A DNA stretch of 52,191 nt from the NCBI GenBank assembly GCA_019057475.1, contig DXJO01000044.1, positions 1-52,191 on the forward strand, given 5' to 3'. How positions within the stretch are numbered: the stretch's first letter is position 1; every line of letters starts with the position of its first letter. The DNA is from Candidatus Thorarchaeota archaeon (lineage in GTDB: Archaea > Asgardarchaeota > Thorarchaeia > Thorarchaeales > Thorarchaeaceae). A program made the position numbers and the translations under genes. Below the pieces are notes generated by a model that worked only from the letters and a program-made list of their open reading frames with translations, did no database searches and was not told where the DNA came from. Positions 15,574 to 23,806 of the stretch are shown here, one piece after another.

Positions 15574-16587
15574 TTAGGTCATCCTTTCTTTTCTTGTTTT
15601 CGTTGCCTTTTTCTTGGCCTTCTTTGGCTTTTTCTTGAATTTGGAAATCTCTTGCGAAACAGATTCTACATATTGCTTACGATCAAAAATCAGGTTGCCC
15701 TCGACAGCTGGACGTCTAAAGTTTAGGTCTGCAAGAGCACCGACCTTTACTTTCTCCGGGATTATTGAAGTGACTTTCCTTTCAGGTTTGATTCCACCAA
15801 TAACAAAAGGATGGTCCACATTCACATAGTCAGTAAAGAATTCACCTGATACAAGTCTGCGTACCAATTCATAGACATCAGATGGAGAAGCGCCGCTTGC
15901 GAGTTCAGTTTTCCTATAACGACGCTTAAGACCTTCGATATTGCGCTCTCCTCTCTTTATAGCCATCAGGAGTTTTTGTTGAATTTGAAGGCCCTTTTTC
16001 ACTTCATCAGGTATTGCAGAACCAAAGAAGCGTTCAACTCCAATTCTAACGTTTACATTGACACTGTCAATGTTAAGTTCACTCCAAGCACGCTCTAAAA
16101 TACTGACATCCTTTAGTGCTGAATGAATCCAATATATGTCGCTTCCTTCCTTCCGCTTTGGATTGATTGCAGCTTTTACCGCGACTAGTCTGTTCAGGAA
16201 ATCCTGACCAACGTGACCTTGGACAGTAACCATGAACCTCTCACTTTTTGGAAATTCTCCTAAATTACAAACCCATTTCATACCTTCTTGATCGAAGTCT
16301 ACTTTTACTAACCCTCCAGTATCAAGATCGATAACGTCGTATATCTTGAATCCATACATCACGGGCACTTCGACCTTTCCATGTGTTTTCCTGAGGATTC
16401 CTGAAGAAACTTCAAGCAGGTATTTCATTTCACTACTTAGAGTCAAGTAATTGATTCTAAAACTCTTGATTTCAGGTTTATAGGGTTTGAAATGCTTTGT
16501 AATGGCTTCAATTTTTTCTGCAATCGTTATTCCTGTTTTCATACCTGTCAATGCTTTGGTTAGTTGGTCCAATGGATTTCCACTCAA
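15574..16587 (-). CDS. Unrecognised 337-residue protein, low-GC cassette gene 2
   Basis: It starts with TTG, overlapping the preceding stop (TTGA at 16584-16587). It is a mixed alpha/beta soluble protein. Residues 45-165 look beta-rich, including a stretch with a GHVGQDF turn. A helix-rich middle is followed by a strongly basic C-terminus (KKKPKKAKKKATKTRKER) that probably binds nucleic acid or membranes. No signal peptide and no known motif. The base composition is AT-richer than the flanking element genes, suggesting separate acquisition. With its partner at 16584 it forms a candidate cargo module. A defence or anti-defence role is only a guess. Confidence 0.7.
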   Translation of the reverse strand: MSGNPLDQLTKALTGMKTGITIAEKIEAITKHFKPYKPEIKSFRINYLTLSSEMKYLLEVSSGILRKTHGKVEVPVMYGFKIYDVIDLDTGGLVKVDFDQEGMKWVCNLGEFPKSERFMVTVQGHVGQDFLNRLVAVKAAINPKRKEGSDIYWIHSALKDVSILERAWSELNIDSVNVNVRIGVERFFGSAIPDEVKKGLQIQQKLLMAIKRGERNIEGLKRRYRKTELASGASPSDVYELVRRLVSGEFFTDYVNVDHPFVIGGIKPERKVTSIIPEKVKVGALADLNFRRPAVEGNLIFDRKQYVESVSQEISKFKKKPKKAKKKATKTRKERMT

Positions 16588-17624
16588 TCACAATACCCCT
16601 CCTCAGTTGGTACTATCCTGTCCTTTATCCATTTGATATTAATCGGAATTTTGATTGCTTCTCTTTTGTTTTGACGCTCATCAATAACTCTCACCGCGAA
16701 TTCAATTGGCTCGTAATCATTTTGCAATGAATCTTGATATCGAAAACGCAACCCAACATTTTCAGTTGCTTGTGTGATATGCATCTCAGGACTTCCTTGT
16801 TTCAGCTGAACATCATCTGTAGGAAATCTGTCGAAATAGAATAGCAGTGAATCAATCAGGATATTCTCCATTTGTCTTGAGAGGAGTTCTTTCAACATAT
16901 CTGTATTTTCAGGGTTGCCTATCCATTCTCTGAAATCATCAAGATCGTGCTCATCTAAGTCTAAAGGTAACTCACCCTTATTTAGTCTATCAGCGTAAGT
17001 CTGGACCTCACGTTCCAACCACTTAGGGTCAATCCTGATTGGTCGCTCATTCAGTTCTTCATCCGGCGTTTCTTTGAAGATTGATAACAGCCGACCTATA
17101 AGCTCTCTATAGAGGGATTCGGGATTAGTTTCGAAACCACCTCCGATGTTGAAATCAATTGAGATATTCACCTTCCCAAACCCATAGAGCTTCATAGTTA
17201 TCTGAACTAACCTACTCAGATTTGTGTCATCAGATAGGGTTACGAATTCGGGACACTCTAGAAGTTCTAATTTAGGTCTATAGAAGTGGGCTCTCATTTT
17301 TTGTTCTATCGTCGGTTCCCCTTCCTTGAAAAATGACACCGTGAAGTCATTGATAAGATGTAGATTGGAAAACAAGCTTTTGGTGGCAATTGTGAAACCA
17401 AAGAACCCTTGACTTTTAAGCTTGGTAATTCTTACACCATTTTCTTCTTCAGTATGAGACTCTACATTGTAAAACTGCTTGATTTCAAGGTCTGTTGGTA
17501 GATTAACGACAATGTGGTCATAGATATGCTTGGAGTCCCAAATTAGATGAACAGGTACTTCTTCAAGGGGAAGGGCCCATGGAGCAACATAGCATGAGAG
17601 ATCCATCTCGATAATCCTCCACAT
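16584..17624 (-). CDS. Unrecognised 346-residue protein, low-GC cassette gene 1
   Basis: A soluble protein with a beta-sandwich-like N-terminal half. Alternating strands end near residue 160, resembling arrestin- or CARDB-like sandwiches in pattern only. Then come an acidic helical region (about 170-260) and a further C-terminal beta region (about 280-340). No catalytic motif was spotted. The first ATG at 17624 gives MWRII; a second ATG six codons later (MDLSCYVA) is a possible start. Transcribed as a two-gene unit with 15574, opposite to its neighbours, which is typical of accessory cargo in mobile elements. Confidence 0.65.
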   Translation of the reverse strand: MWRIIEMDLSCYVAPWALPLEEVPVHLIWDSKHIYDHIVVNLPTDLEIKQFYNVESHTEEENGVRITKLKSQGFFGFTIATKSLFSNLHLINDFTVSFFKEGEPTIEQKMRAHFYRPKLELLECPEFVTLSDDTNLSRLVQITMKLYGFGKVNISIDFNIGGGFETNPESLYRELIGRLLSIFKETPDEELNERPIRIDPKWLEREVQTYADRLNKGELPLDLDEHDLDDFREWIGNPENTDMLKELLSRQMENILIDSLLFYFDRFPTDDVQLKQGSPEMHITQATENVGLRFRYQDSLQNDYEPIEFAVRVIDERQNKREAIKIPINIKWIKDRIVPTEEGYCD

Positions 17625-17725
17625 TCGTCAAACCACGATGAAAATGGTTACAATGTACGGTCCTTTTCAACCCTCTTAAACTTCTCGTAGAATGGATAAT
17701 GATGTCTTAGAGGAATTTATTAGGG

Positions 17726-17971
17726 ATGGAAGAGCACTCACTCTTGGTGAAAATTATGAGTGGTAAGGCCATGGGATTGATGATTCAGGTTATCATCCTG
17801 CTGATAATATTCCTTATGATAGGGTCTGTCTTGTCCTGGACAGTCTTGGACCCGAATCTGACTTGGGACCAGAGAATGGTTGGTGCGGGCATCGCAGTGG
17901 TAGCCATTGCCATCCTTCTTGGTGTAACTGTCAAGTGTGTCTTCAAGGGCGGACGAATGACAATCGGCTAG
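17726..17971 (+). CDS. Small membrane protein, two helices
   Basis: 81 residues with two long hydrophobic segments (about 14-38 and 48-72) separated by a short polar loop (DPNLTWDQRM). No family is recognised. It is followed by a second, similar-sized membrane protein gene after 13 bp. Pairs of short two-helix proteins are common in archaeal viruses and in plasmids that make membrane vesicles. Confidence 0.6.
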   Translation: MEEHSLLVKIMSGKAMGLMIQVIILLIIFLMIGSVLSWTVLDPNLTWDQRMVGAGIAVVAIAILLGVTVKCVFKGGRMTIG

Positions 17972-17984
17972 GAGGTACGGTTTC

Positions 17985-18212
17985 ATGGCTCAAGTGTTGC
18001 AAATCATTGGTATAGTAATTGCAAAGACAATCAAGTACTGGGGAATGCCATTACTTGGTGCACTACTAATGCTCGGATTCGGCTGGGTTTCTTATGGTAC
18101 ATTAGTTTGGCTAGAAGCCTTGGTAGTATTCCTTTTGGTCTTCATGGTCAACTATGCATTGTTGTGGCGACGGAAAATTCCTGCAGGAAAGTACAGCCAC
18201 GTAGTGAATTAA
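17985..18212 (+). CDS. Small membrane protein, two helices
   Basis: 75 residues, starting ATG 17985 with AGGAGG at 17970-17975 as ribosome binding site. Two hydrophobic segments (about 18-38 and 42-60) and a basic tail. No family is recognised. Likely translated together with 17726-17971. Confidence 0.6.
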   Translation: MAQVLQIIGIVIAKTIKYWGMPLLGALLMLGFGWVSYGTLVWLEALVVFLLVFMVNYALLWRRKIPAGKYSHVVN

Positions 18213-18316
18213 GCACTTCACTCATCCATAATCCTTCTACTCACTGAACGCATCTCGAATTGCATCAATGATTACAAGTAGTTGTTCCTCGGGATCTAGG
18301 CCCTCTCAATCTTTTT

Positions 18317-19444
18317 CTACTCAGCCAACGCCCGAGTAAGCGCTGTCATAATCATATCAGCATCCCATTCAGCTTTGATAGCCTTGCCACCGCCTACACC
18401 ACGAGTCAGGTCTTTCATCTTTTTGGCAGTGATGTGTCTCGACAACTCTCGTTTGAGAGCATCTATCATGGACTCTTGACGGTCCACTTCCAGATAGCGC
18501 AGAGCACTGCGGTACTTCTCCTTGAGTAATGATATGGCGTCCTCGTCAATGTCGGCCAATCCACTGTATCGAGCAGGCATTTTGTCTAGTCCCGCCTTGT
18601 GTCCCATCAGGTATTCAGCCTCGGCTTCATCGAGTGCTCGGCCAATGTTCTTTCTGAAGTACTTGCGCAGGCCATACACTCGAAATCGCTTGAATGATTC
18701 GCCAGTGGGGTGCTTACCAGTGATGTTATCGACCAGACGGTTGAAGTAGCATCTCAAAGTGTTCGTCAACAAAGGCATCCCCGTTATGCTGACCACGTAG
18801 GACTTGGCTTTGAATCTCTCGCCTTTGGACCGTCTAAGATCTAAAAGCTGTTTCAGATACTTAGTGCCTTCGGGGGACAAGAAGGTGACGTACCAATCTC
18901 CTGTCTTTCGTTGCTTGAGCTTGATTGATAGGATATCATCATTCTGCGACAAAGACCTGCTGATGTTCTCGTATCTAAGGTTACAAACATCGACTGGCCT
19001 CATTCCGCTGTAAGCTATCAATGAGAATGCGACCTTGTATTTGAGCTTGGCCTGTCCGAGAATCATCTTCAGTACATCCTTGTTTGGAATGTAGTCGAAG
19101 TAGACTCTACTCTTTGGGATGTCCCGCGGCTTGATTCGGATATGCTTTCTGTTGTCACCGAACCACCTGCAAAGGGCATTCCAAGCCTGCTTGAGGGTGT
19201 TACCGGATAGGGGATCGAAGTCCCTGCCTAATTTCTTCGACATAACGAAGTGATATTCACTCTGCAAGTACAGCAGAAAGTCTTCCATTCTGTCTTCTGT
19301 CTTCTCTAGGTCCCATTTCAATGTGGCATTGGGGCTGGCTTCGCAATATTCACAGAACCTTTCAACCCAATCGACATAGATACCTTTGGTCTTAGGGTTC
19401 CGGATTCGTTTCTTCCATCTTATCCATTTGTCTTTTGACGACAT
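18317..19444 (-). CDS. Tyrosine recombinase (integrase) of the element
   Basis: 375 residues with an N-terminal SAM-like core-binding region (about 1-115) and a catalytic domain. Visible catalytic residues are Arg149 (SGMRPVDV), a Lys in KQRKTG (about 180), Arg260 in VYGLRKYF (the His of the usual HxxR box is Tyr257), His282 in MGHKAG and nucleophile Tyr293 in PARYSGL. The gene lies at the right edge of the element, the usual place next to an att site. The C-terminal extension past Tyr293 (about 80 residues, basic and helical) is longer than in many integrases. It should catalyse integration and excision. Confidence 0.9.
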   Translation of the reverse strand: MSSKDKWIRWKKRIRNPKTKGIYVDWVERFCEYCEASPNATLKWDLEKTEDRMEDFLLYLQSEYHFVMSKKLGRDFDPLSGNTLKQAWNALCRWFGDNRKHIRIKPRDIPKSRVYFDYIPNKDVLKMILGQAKLKYKVAFSLIAYSGMRPVDVCNLRYENISRSLSQNDDILSIKLKQRKTGDWYVTFLSPEGTKYLKQLLDLRRSKGERFKAKSYVVSITGMPLLTNTLRCYFNRLVDNITGKHPTGESFKRFRVYGLRKYFRKNIGRALDEAEAEYLMGHKAGLDKMPARYSGLADIDEDAISLLKEKYRSALRYLEVDRQESMIDALKRELSRHITAKKMKDLTRGVGGGKAIKAEWDADMIMTALTRALAE

Positions 19445-19663
19445 AGTGTTTCAATTAGTAACTAGACGCAAGGCCATATAGACTTACCTAATAGGGGGAT
19501 ATTTCCGGCTCCTTATTAAATGATAGCGTGACATTGACGTTGCCGAGCTTCATAGCGCCTGACTAATGTTGTTCAGCGCAGTAGATTCGTAGACATCTTA
19601 ATCCAAGTACAGTAGAAATTTTAAGGCATGTTCCCAATGTGGAGATGCTTGCGATGTGAGAGG

Positions 19664-20200
19664 ATGACTACAGCGGCTTATAGATTCAAGATTGTCATGC
19701 TGGGAGATGGTGCAGTAGGCAAGACAGCACTGACCACGCGCTTCACTCAGGACAGCTTCGAAGCCGATTACAAGCGGACAATCGGTGCGGATTTTGCAAT
19801 CAAACGAGTGAATCTTCCTGAGAGGAATGTGATTGTATCGCTTGCAGTTTGGGATCTCGCCGGGCAGCCGCGTTTCGAAGTCGTAAGACAGTCGTTCTAT
19901 CGTGGTGCTCGGGGCGGGCTATTGGTATTTGATGTGACAAGACGCAGAACCTTCCTTAACATAGAACGCTGGAAAGAAGAAGCGTTCAAGGCGCTGGGAA
20001 CTGAAATTCCACTGGTGATTGTAGCCAACAAGGTAGACCTTGTCGATGATCGTGTTGTGACCACCAAGGAGGGGAAGAAGTACGCCAAATCAAAAGGTCA
20101 CGTGTATGTTGAATCAAGCGCTCTCACAGGTGAAAATGTTGAGGAGTCATACTCCACACTCTGCAGAACAATGATGGACTCAACTAAGAAGTCCATGTGA
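19664..20200 (+). CDS. Rab/Ras-like small GTPase
   Basis: 178 residues from ATG 19664; the frame is open back to 19628, but a TATA-like box at 19616-19624 would then leave no leader. All G-motifs are present: GDGAVGKT (14-21), switch I Thr39 in TIGADF, WDLAGQ (63-68), NKVD (122-125) and SSAL (151-154). There is no C-terminal prenylation Cys, as in most archaeal homologues. Asgard genomes are rich in such GTPases, and this is the strongest taxonomic signal here. Role in archaea: probably membrane or cytoskeletal regulation, unproven. It is convergent with the WD40 gene, which ends 10 bp away. Confidence 0.9.
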   Translation: MTTAAYRFKIVMLGDGAVGKTALTTRFTQDSFEADYKRTIGADFAIKRVNLPERNVIVSLAVWDLAGQPRFEVVRQSFYRGARGGLLVFDVTRRRTFLNIERWKEEAFKALGTEIPLVIVANKVDLVDDRVVTTKEGKKYAKSKGHVYVESSALTGENVEESYSTLCRTMMDSTKKSM

Positions 20201-20209
20201 GCAGCATTC

Positions 20210-21340
20210 CTAGCGCATTCTACGAACTGCCGCCTTGAGTAGACCAAGAGCTTTTTTGCATTGCCATTGAGCATAGAAGACACGCTTATCGCGGAGTGTC
20301 CCCTCATCGTATTGAGCTCGAATCTCATTGAATTTGGCTATCATCTCATCTTTACGAGTAAGCTCGGGGTCAGCCTTGATTTCCTCAAGGAGTTCCTCAA
20401 ATGGGCGTAATACAACCGCGAGCTCCTTGATATCCCAGCGGATAATGGCTCCTGAACCGTCAGCAGTTATGAATGAGAGGTCGCCCGGAATGCACTCGAG
20501 TCCATCAATCTCACTCAAGGTCGTTGCTGTACCCTCAATCGAATTGCTCTCCAGAGACCAGACGTAGAGGTCTTTGTCGCCGGAACCCGATGCGAGCAGT
20601 TTGCTATCGCTACTGAAAGTGAGGCATCTCACTTCATCGGAATGGCCCTGAAGCATGCAATCATTCTTGAGGGGGTGGCTCTCAGCATCCCACAGGATTA
20701 TGCTGTGGTCCGAGGACCCTGATGCCAAGAACTGTCCATCTGGTGAGAATACGACATCTAGTACCGCTGCGCGATGATCTATGTGTTCAGCTGTCATCTT
20801 GCCGCTGCTGGGATCCCACTCATGGATTGTGGCATCGACGCCTCCAGAGACTATTCTGTCACCTTGGGGAGACCAATCAGATGATACAACGTAGAGAGAA
20901 TGGCCCTTGAGGTGATGAATCTTGAATTTATCATCAACATCCCATACAATGAGTGTTGTATCGCCGCTCCCGGACACAATCATATCACCGTCTGGAGAGA
21001 AGGACAGTGCAAGTACAGGATACGTATGACCCTCAAATCGAGCAATTACATCTCCGGTCTTTATGTCCCAAAGCTTCACAACGCGATCTACGCCGCCAGA
21101 AGCAACAATATCCCCTCGAGGACTGAATGCCAACGAGGTACATAGACACTCGTCCTGCATTCTCTGAACCTCATCTCCGTTCCGCACGTCGAGTAAACGT
21201 ATGGTCTTATCCTGAAGCGCAGTCGCAAGAAGACGACCAACCTTGTTCATGATTAGTCGTCGAGTTATCTCTGAACCGCGCTTAGCTGGGGGCTTGAGCA
21301 CATTCGGCTGTAGAAAGAGGGAAAGGTCCATGGACTCCAT
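20210..21340 (-). CDS. WD40-repeat beta-propeller protein
   Basis: 376 residues with seven WD-type blades (about 25-310), each with patterns such as LAFSPRGDIVASGGVDRVVKLWD and VVFSPDGQFLASGSSDHSIILWD. A charged helical tail follows (about 320-376, FEELLEEIKADPELT...). No catalytic domain and no signal peptide, so a cytoplasmic scaffold. It lies between two Rab-like GTPase genes. A WD40 propeller next to small GTPases hints at an effector or coat-like assembly, but that is context inference. Confidence 0.9.
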   Translation of the reverse strand: MESMDLSLFLQPNVLKPPAKRGSEITRRLIMNKVGRLLATALQDKTIRLLDVRNGDEVQRMQDECLCTSLAFSPRGDIVASGGVDRVVKLWDIKTGDVIARFEGHTYPVLALSFSPDGDMIVSGSGDTTLIVWDVDDKFKIHHLKGHSLYVVSSDWSPQGDRIVSGGVDATIHEWDPSSGKMTAEHIDHRAAVLDVVFSPDGQFLASGSSDHSIILWDAESHPLKNDCMLQGHSDEVRCLTFSSDSKLLASGSGDKDLYVWSLESNSIEGTATTLSEIDGLECIPGDLSFITADGSGAIIRWDIKELAVVLRPFEELLEEIKADPELTRKDEMIAKFNEIRAQYDEGTLRDKRVFYAQWQCKKALGLLKAAVRRMR

Positions 21341-21388
21341 CTATTTCACTCACAGAACTAGTTCTCGGGCGCTCCACTCTTTGCTAGT

Positions 21389-21398
21389 GCTAAAAAGG
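21389..21398 (+). promoter_or_regulatory. TATA-box-like element for HEAT gene
   Basis: A GCTAAAAAGG stretch lies about 25-30 bp before ATG 21423, the spacing for a leaderless archaeal transcript. It supports that ATG as the start of the HEAT/beta-sandwich gene. Confidence 0.3.
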
Positions 21399-21422
21399 TT
21401 GTGCGAATGCATCGCGATTAGA

Positions 21423-22700
21423 ATGCGCTTCCTGCTAGTAAGGGTTAAATTCGAAGCTGATTCCAACACACTAACAGGGGGGCTCACCGTACCCGAAGAA
21501 AGGTCAAGATCTCTTGGCAGGTCGATAGGCGGCACAGACGCACTACGAAAGCTGAAGAGAGTCGTGAAGAAGATTATGGGGCCAGGTCAGGACAAGTTAG
21601 CCCTAGCTGTTTCTCGACTAGAATCAATACAGGCCTGCAGAAACATGTCCCTCACTGGGGATGATGACCAGAAGATCCTCGCAGTATGTCGTCTTGCTGA
21701 GTACGGCTCTGAAGCTTTTGAATCGCTCGAGCTTGTGCTTCATGACGATAGCGAGAAGGTTCGCGTTACAGCAGTTGGCATGATTGGATACCTGGACGAC
21801 CTACGAGGCATCCAAGCTCTTCAGCCAATGACTAACGACTCAAGTGGCAATGTCCAGTGGATGACTCAGTACTCAATCCAAAAGCTATGGGAATCGCCGG
21901 CTGAGCCCGAAGTTCGTACAATTGCTAGAGAGGTGAAGACAGCCGAGGTCAGGTTCGTGCTCGACGAGCCAATGCCATTGTACTATGCTGACAACGTGAT
22001 AGTTGACCACCAATATTCAATCGCGGCAAACAGCTTTTCCTTCATCCTAGGTGTGCACAACCAGTCAAGCGAACCCCTTCAAGATGTGACTGTGGCCATA
22101 CTGGCATTCCCCTCTGGGAGTCTCAAAGCTCCCAAGAAGCGAATCGTGAAGATTAGGGAAATTCCAATCGCAGATAGGATAACGCTTGAGTTCAACATGC
22201 CGATCTTTAGGGAGTCCATCGAAGGCGAAATTGTAACTGCTGTGCGGTTCACGGATACCAAGGGCGATAGAATCGCGGCAAAGGCAGGACACTGTTTTGT
22301 GCGGTCTTTCTTCGAGCACTTAGAACCCAAGAAGACCACATCAGAAGAATTTCTCAAAGCCAAGAGGGGGATGAAATACTGGAATAGAGAACACGTTGTC
22401 GAGGTAGAACCGCAGAAGTTACTGAATCTCCTGGAGAATGTCATGGAGAACAAGAATCTCTACGTATTCCGATCTGAAACCGCGGAACGCGAAGGAATGC
22501 TCATGGGCCTAATGGCAGGAATGGGACGAGGACAGTTCGGAGGAGCATTGATAGCCATTGCACTCACACTTGTGGGCTATAGGGATGATAACCTCTCAAA
22601 ACTGAGAATTGATATTTACGCAGAAGATGTGGAATTCCTTCACACTGCAGCAAGTCAGCTTTTCGAGAGTATTCAGAAGCGAATCCTCGGAACTGAGTAG
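21423..22700 (+). CDS. HEAT-repeat plus beta-sandwich (ear-like) protein
   Basis: 425 residues from ATG 21423. The frame opens further upstream, but that part overlaps the divergent WD40 start. Residues about 70-165 contain HEAT-like helical repeats (ILAVCRLAEYGSEAFESLELVL, VRVTAVGMIGYL). Residues about 175-290 form an Ig-like sandwich (FSFILGVHNQSSEPLQDVTVAI), reminiscent of the adaptin/COP appendage layout. An alpha/beta end domain of about 130 residues follows, with a Gly/Met-rich hydrophobic stretch (GMLMGLMAGMGRGQFGG). It sits between WD40 and GTPase genes. Similarity to vesicle-coat subunits is architectural only. Confidence 0.6.
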   Translation: MRFLLVRVKFEADSNTLTGGLTVPEERSRSLGRSIGGTDALRKLKRVVKKIMGPGQDKLALAVSRLESIQACRNMSLTGDDDQKILAVCRLAEYGSEAFESLELVLHDDSEKVRVTAVGMIGYLDDLRGIQALQPMTNDSSGNVQWMTQYSIQKLWESPAEPEVRTIAREVKTAEVRFVLDEPMPLYYADNVIVDHQYSIAANSFSFILGVHNQSSEPLQDVTVAILAFPSGSLKAPKKRIVKIREIPIADRITLEFNMPIFRESIEGEIVTAVRFTDTKGDRIAAKAGHCFVRSFFEHLEPKKTTSEEFLKAKRGMKYWNREHVVEVEPQKLLNLLENVMENKNLYVFRSETAEREGMLMGLMAGMGRGQFGGALIAIALTLVGYRDDNLSKLRIDIYAEDVEFLHTAASQLFESIQKRILGTE

Positions 22701-22705
22701 TATCT

Positions 22706-23272
22706 CTATACCAGCCCGCCAGCCTCTAGAATTTTAATTGCTAGCTCTAGAAATGCTGCCTCCACATTTTCGCCGGTTTTTGCAGAGGTTTCCATGAATG
22801 ATGAAGTAGTGCCCTGTGCTGCAATGTAGTCTGACAACGCCTGCCCCTCCTCAGTTGTGACCATCATCGACTTCATCGCGGGATTATCAATGAACTGATC
22901 TCGGAGGTCAATCTTGTTGCCAATCAGCACAACCGGAATCTTCTTGCCTGTATTCTTCCAGCACTCCTCCAGCCAGTTCTTCATGTTGTCGAAGGACGAG
23001 CGCTCCACCGTGGAGTAGACAGCCAGTGCACCCTGGGAGCCTCTGTAGAATGTAGAACGTACACTCTTGAAGTGGTCTTGACCTGCAAGATCCCAGATCT
23101 GTATGCTAACATTGTGCCCACCAGCGAGTTCCATCCGCTTGACTGCAAAATCAGCTCCAATCGTAATCATATAGTTGGCTCTGAATCCTTCACCCATGTA
23201 GGTTAAGCGCAGGCTTGTCTTCCCGACAGAACCATCGCCCATGAGTACAACTTTGAAGAGTGCGGTGACCAT
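22706..23272 (-). CDS. Rab/Ras-like small GTPase
   Basis: 188 residues with complete G-motifs: GDGSVGKT (12-19), switch I Thr37 in TIGADF, WDLAGQ (60-65), NKID (119-122) and ETSAK (161-165). A 15-residue insertion after NKID (about 125-138) distinguishes it from its neighbour at 19664. No prenylation Cys. It ends 6 bp from the convergent HEAT gene. Two differing GTPases around a WD40 and a HEAT protein suggest one functional locus. Confidence 0.9.
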   Translation of the reverse strand: MVTALFKVVLMGDGSVGKTSLRLTYMGEGFRANYMITIGADFAVKRMELAGGHNVSIQIWDLAGQDHFKSVRSTFYRGSQGALAVYSTVERSSFDNMKNWLEECWKNTGKKIPVVLIGNKIDLRDQFIDNPAMKSMMVTTEEGQALSDYIAAQGTTSSFMETSAKTGENVEAAFLELAIKILEAGGLV

Positions 23273-23521
23273 GGTTTAAGCTCCTCTCCTGGGGGTACAG
23301 TGTAGCGCTAGTGAATATTCCGGGCATTTTAATCTATGCCGAGTAGACGATACAGGCACTGGAACAGGGGTTTTTGGGGGTCTCTTACTTTCGGGAACCA
23401 GTCCGCCTCGGTGGTGTTCCCTCAGACGGACTGAAACCGTACGAAAAGACCACAACAAGACGCATCATTGTAGTGATGCCGGACTAGTCCTGAGACCGCA
23501 CGCCAACAATACCGGTGCGAG

Positions 23522-23806
23522 ATGAAGCCAGTGGGAAGAACAGTACGGACATTCAGAAACGCTGTCGACATAGAAGAGGCTCGTTGGAAGCAGTTCAAAC
23601 GCACTCTTAGACCCTCACAGAAGAAGTACTTGGACCGCATCTTCGAGAGTGCAAGGAAGTCAGCAGACGCAGGCACAATGATAGTCACACCGCGCATCGC
23701 AGAGGTGGTCCTCTTCTCGGCAATCATGGAGCTGCTCAAGGAGCTTGATCGCTTGAGAGAGAAGGTCGCAGAGATTGAGCAGCAGATGAAGGAGACTACC
23801 CCCTAA
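23522..23806 (+). CDS. Small helical protein coupled to PolB
   Basis: 94 residues: a basic N-terminus (GRTVRTFRNAVDIEEARWKQFKR), a central helical region and a leucine-rich coiled-coil end (MELLKELDRLREKVAEIEQQM). Its TAA overlaps the polymerase ATG (TAATG at 23804-23808), so the two are translationally coupled. Haloarchaea carry small proteins with a similar 'RTxxTYRD..R..E.RW..YRR.L' start; I recall the pattern but not a function. It is likely a polymerase partner or regulator. A direct test would be co-purification. Confidence 0.7.
   Translation: MKPVGRTVRTFRNAVDIEEARWKQFKRTLRPSQKKYLDRIFESARKSADAGTMIVTPRIAEVVLFSAIMELLKELDRLREKVAEIEQQMKETTP

Larger units (their letters stand above)
4927..19444. 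mobile_element. Integrated Asgard mobile element, about 14.5 kb
   Basis: A compact block with a gene repertoire unlike the host flanks: a D5/SF3 replication helicase, a TopoVIA-like protein, a PCNA-like clamp, a ParB-like protein, short membrane proteins, a surface enzyme, and a tyrosine recombinase at the right edge. Genes overlap by ATGA, many are short and unrecognised, and intergenic repeats occur at the ParB promoter. No capsid, portal, terminase or packaging ATPase was recognised, so it could be an integrative plasmid, a pleomorphic (membrane-type) virus, or a virus whose structural block has decayed. Exact ends were not found. The left limit may extend to about 3100, where a tRNA-like fragment lies; the right limit is probably between 19445 and 19600. 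Confidence 0.8.

Noticed and set aside
19445-19663. tRNA att site at the right end of the element
   Set aside because: No tRNA-like 3' end is visible between the integrase and the GTPase gene; only a 9-bp match to fragment A.
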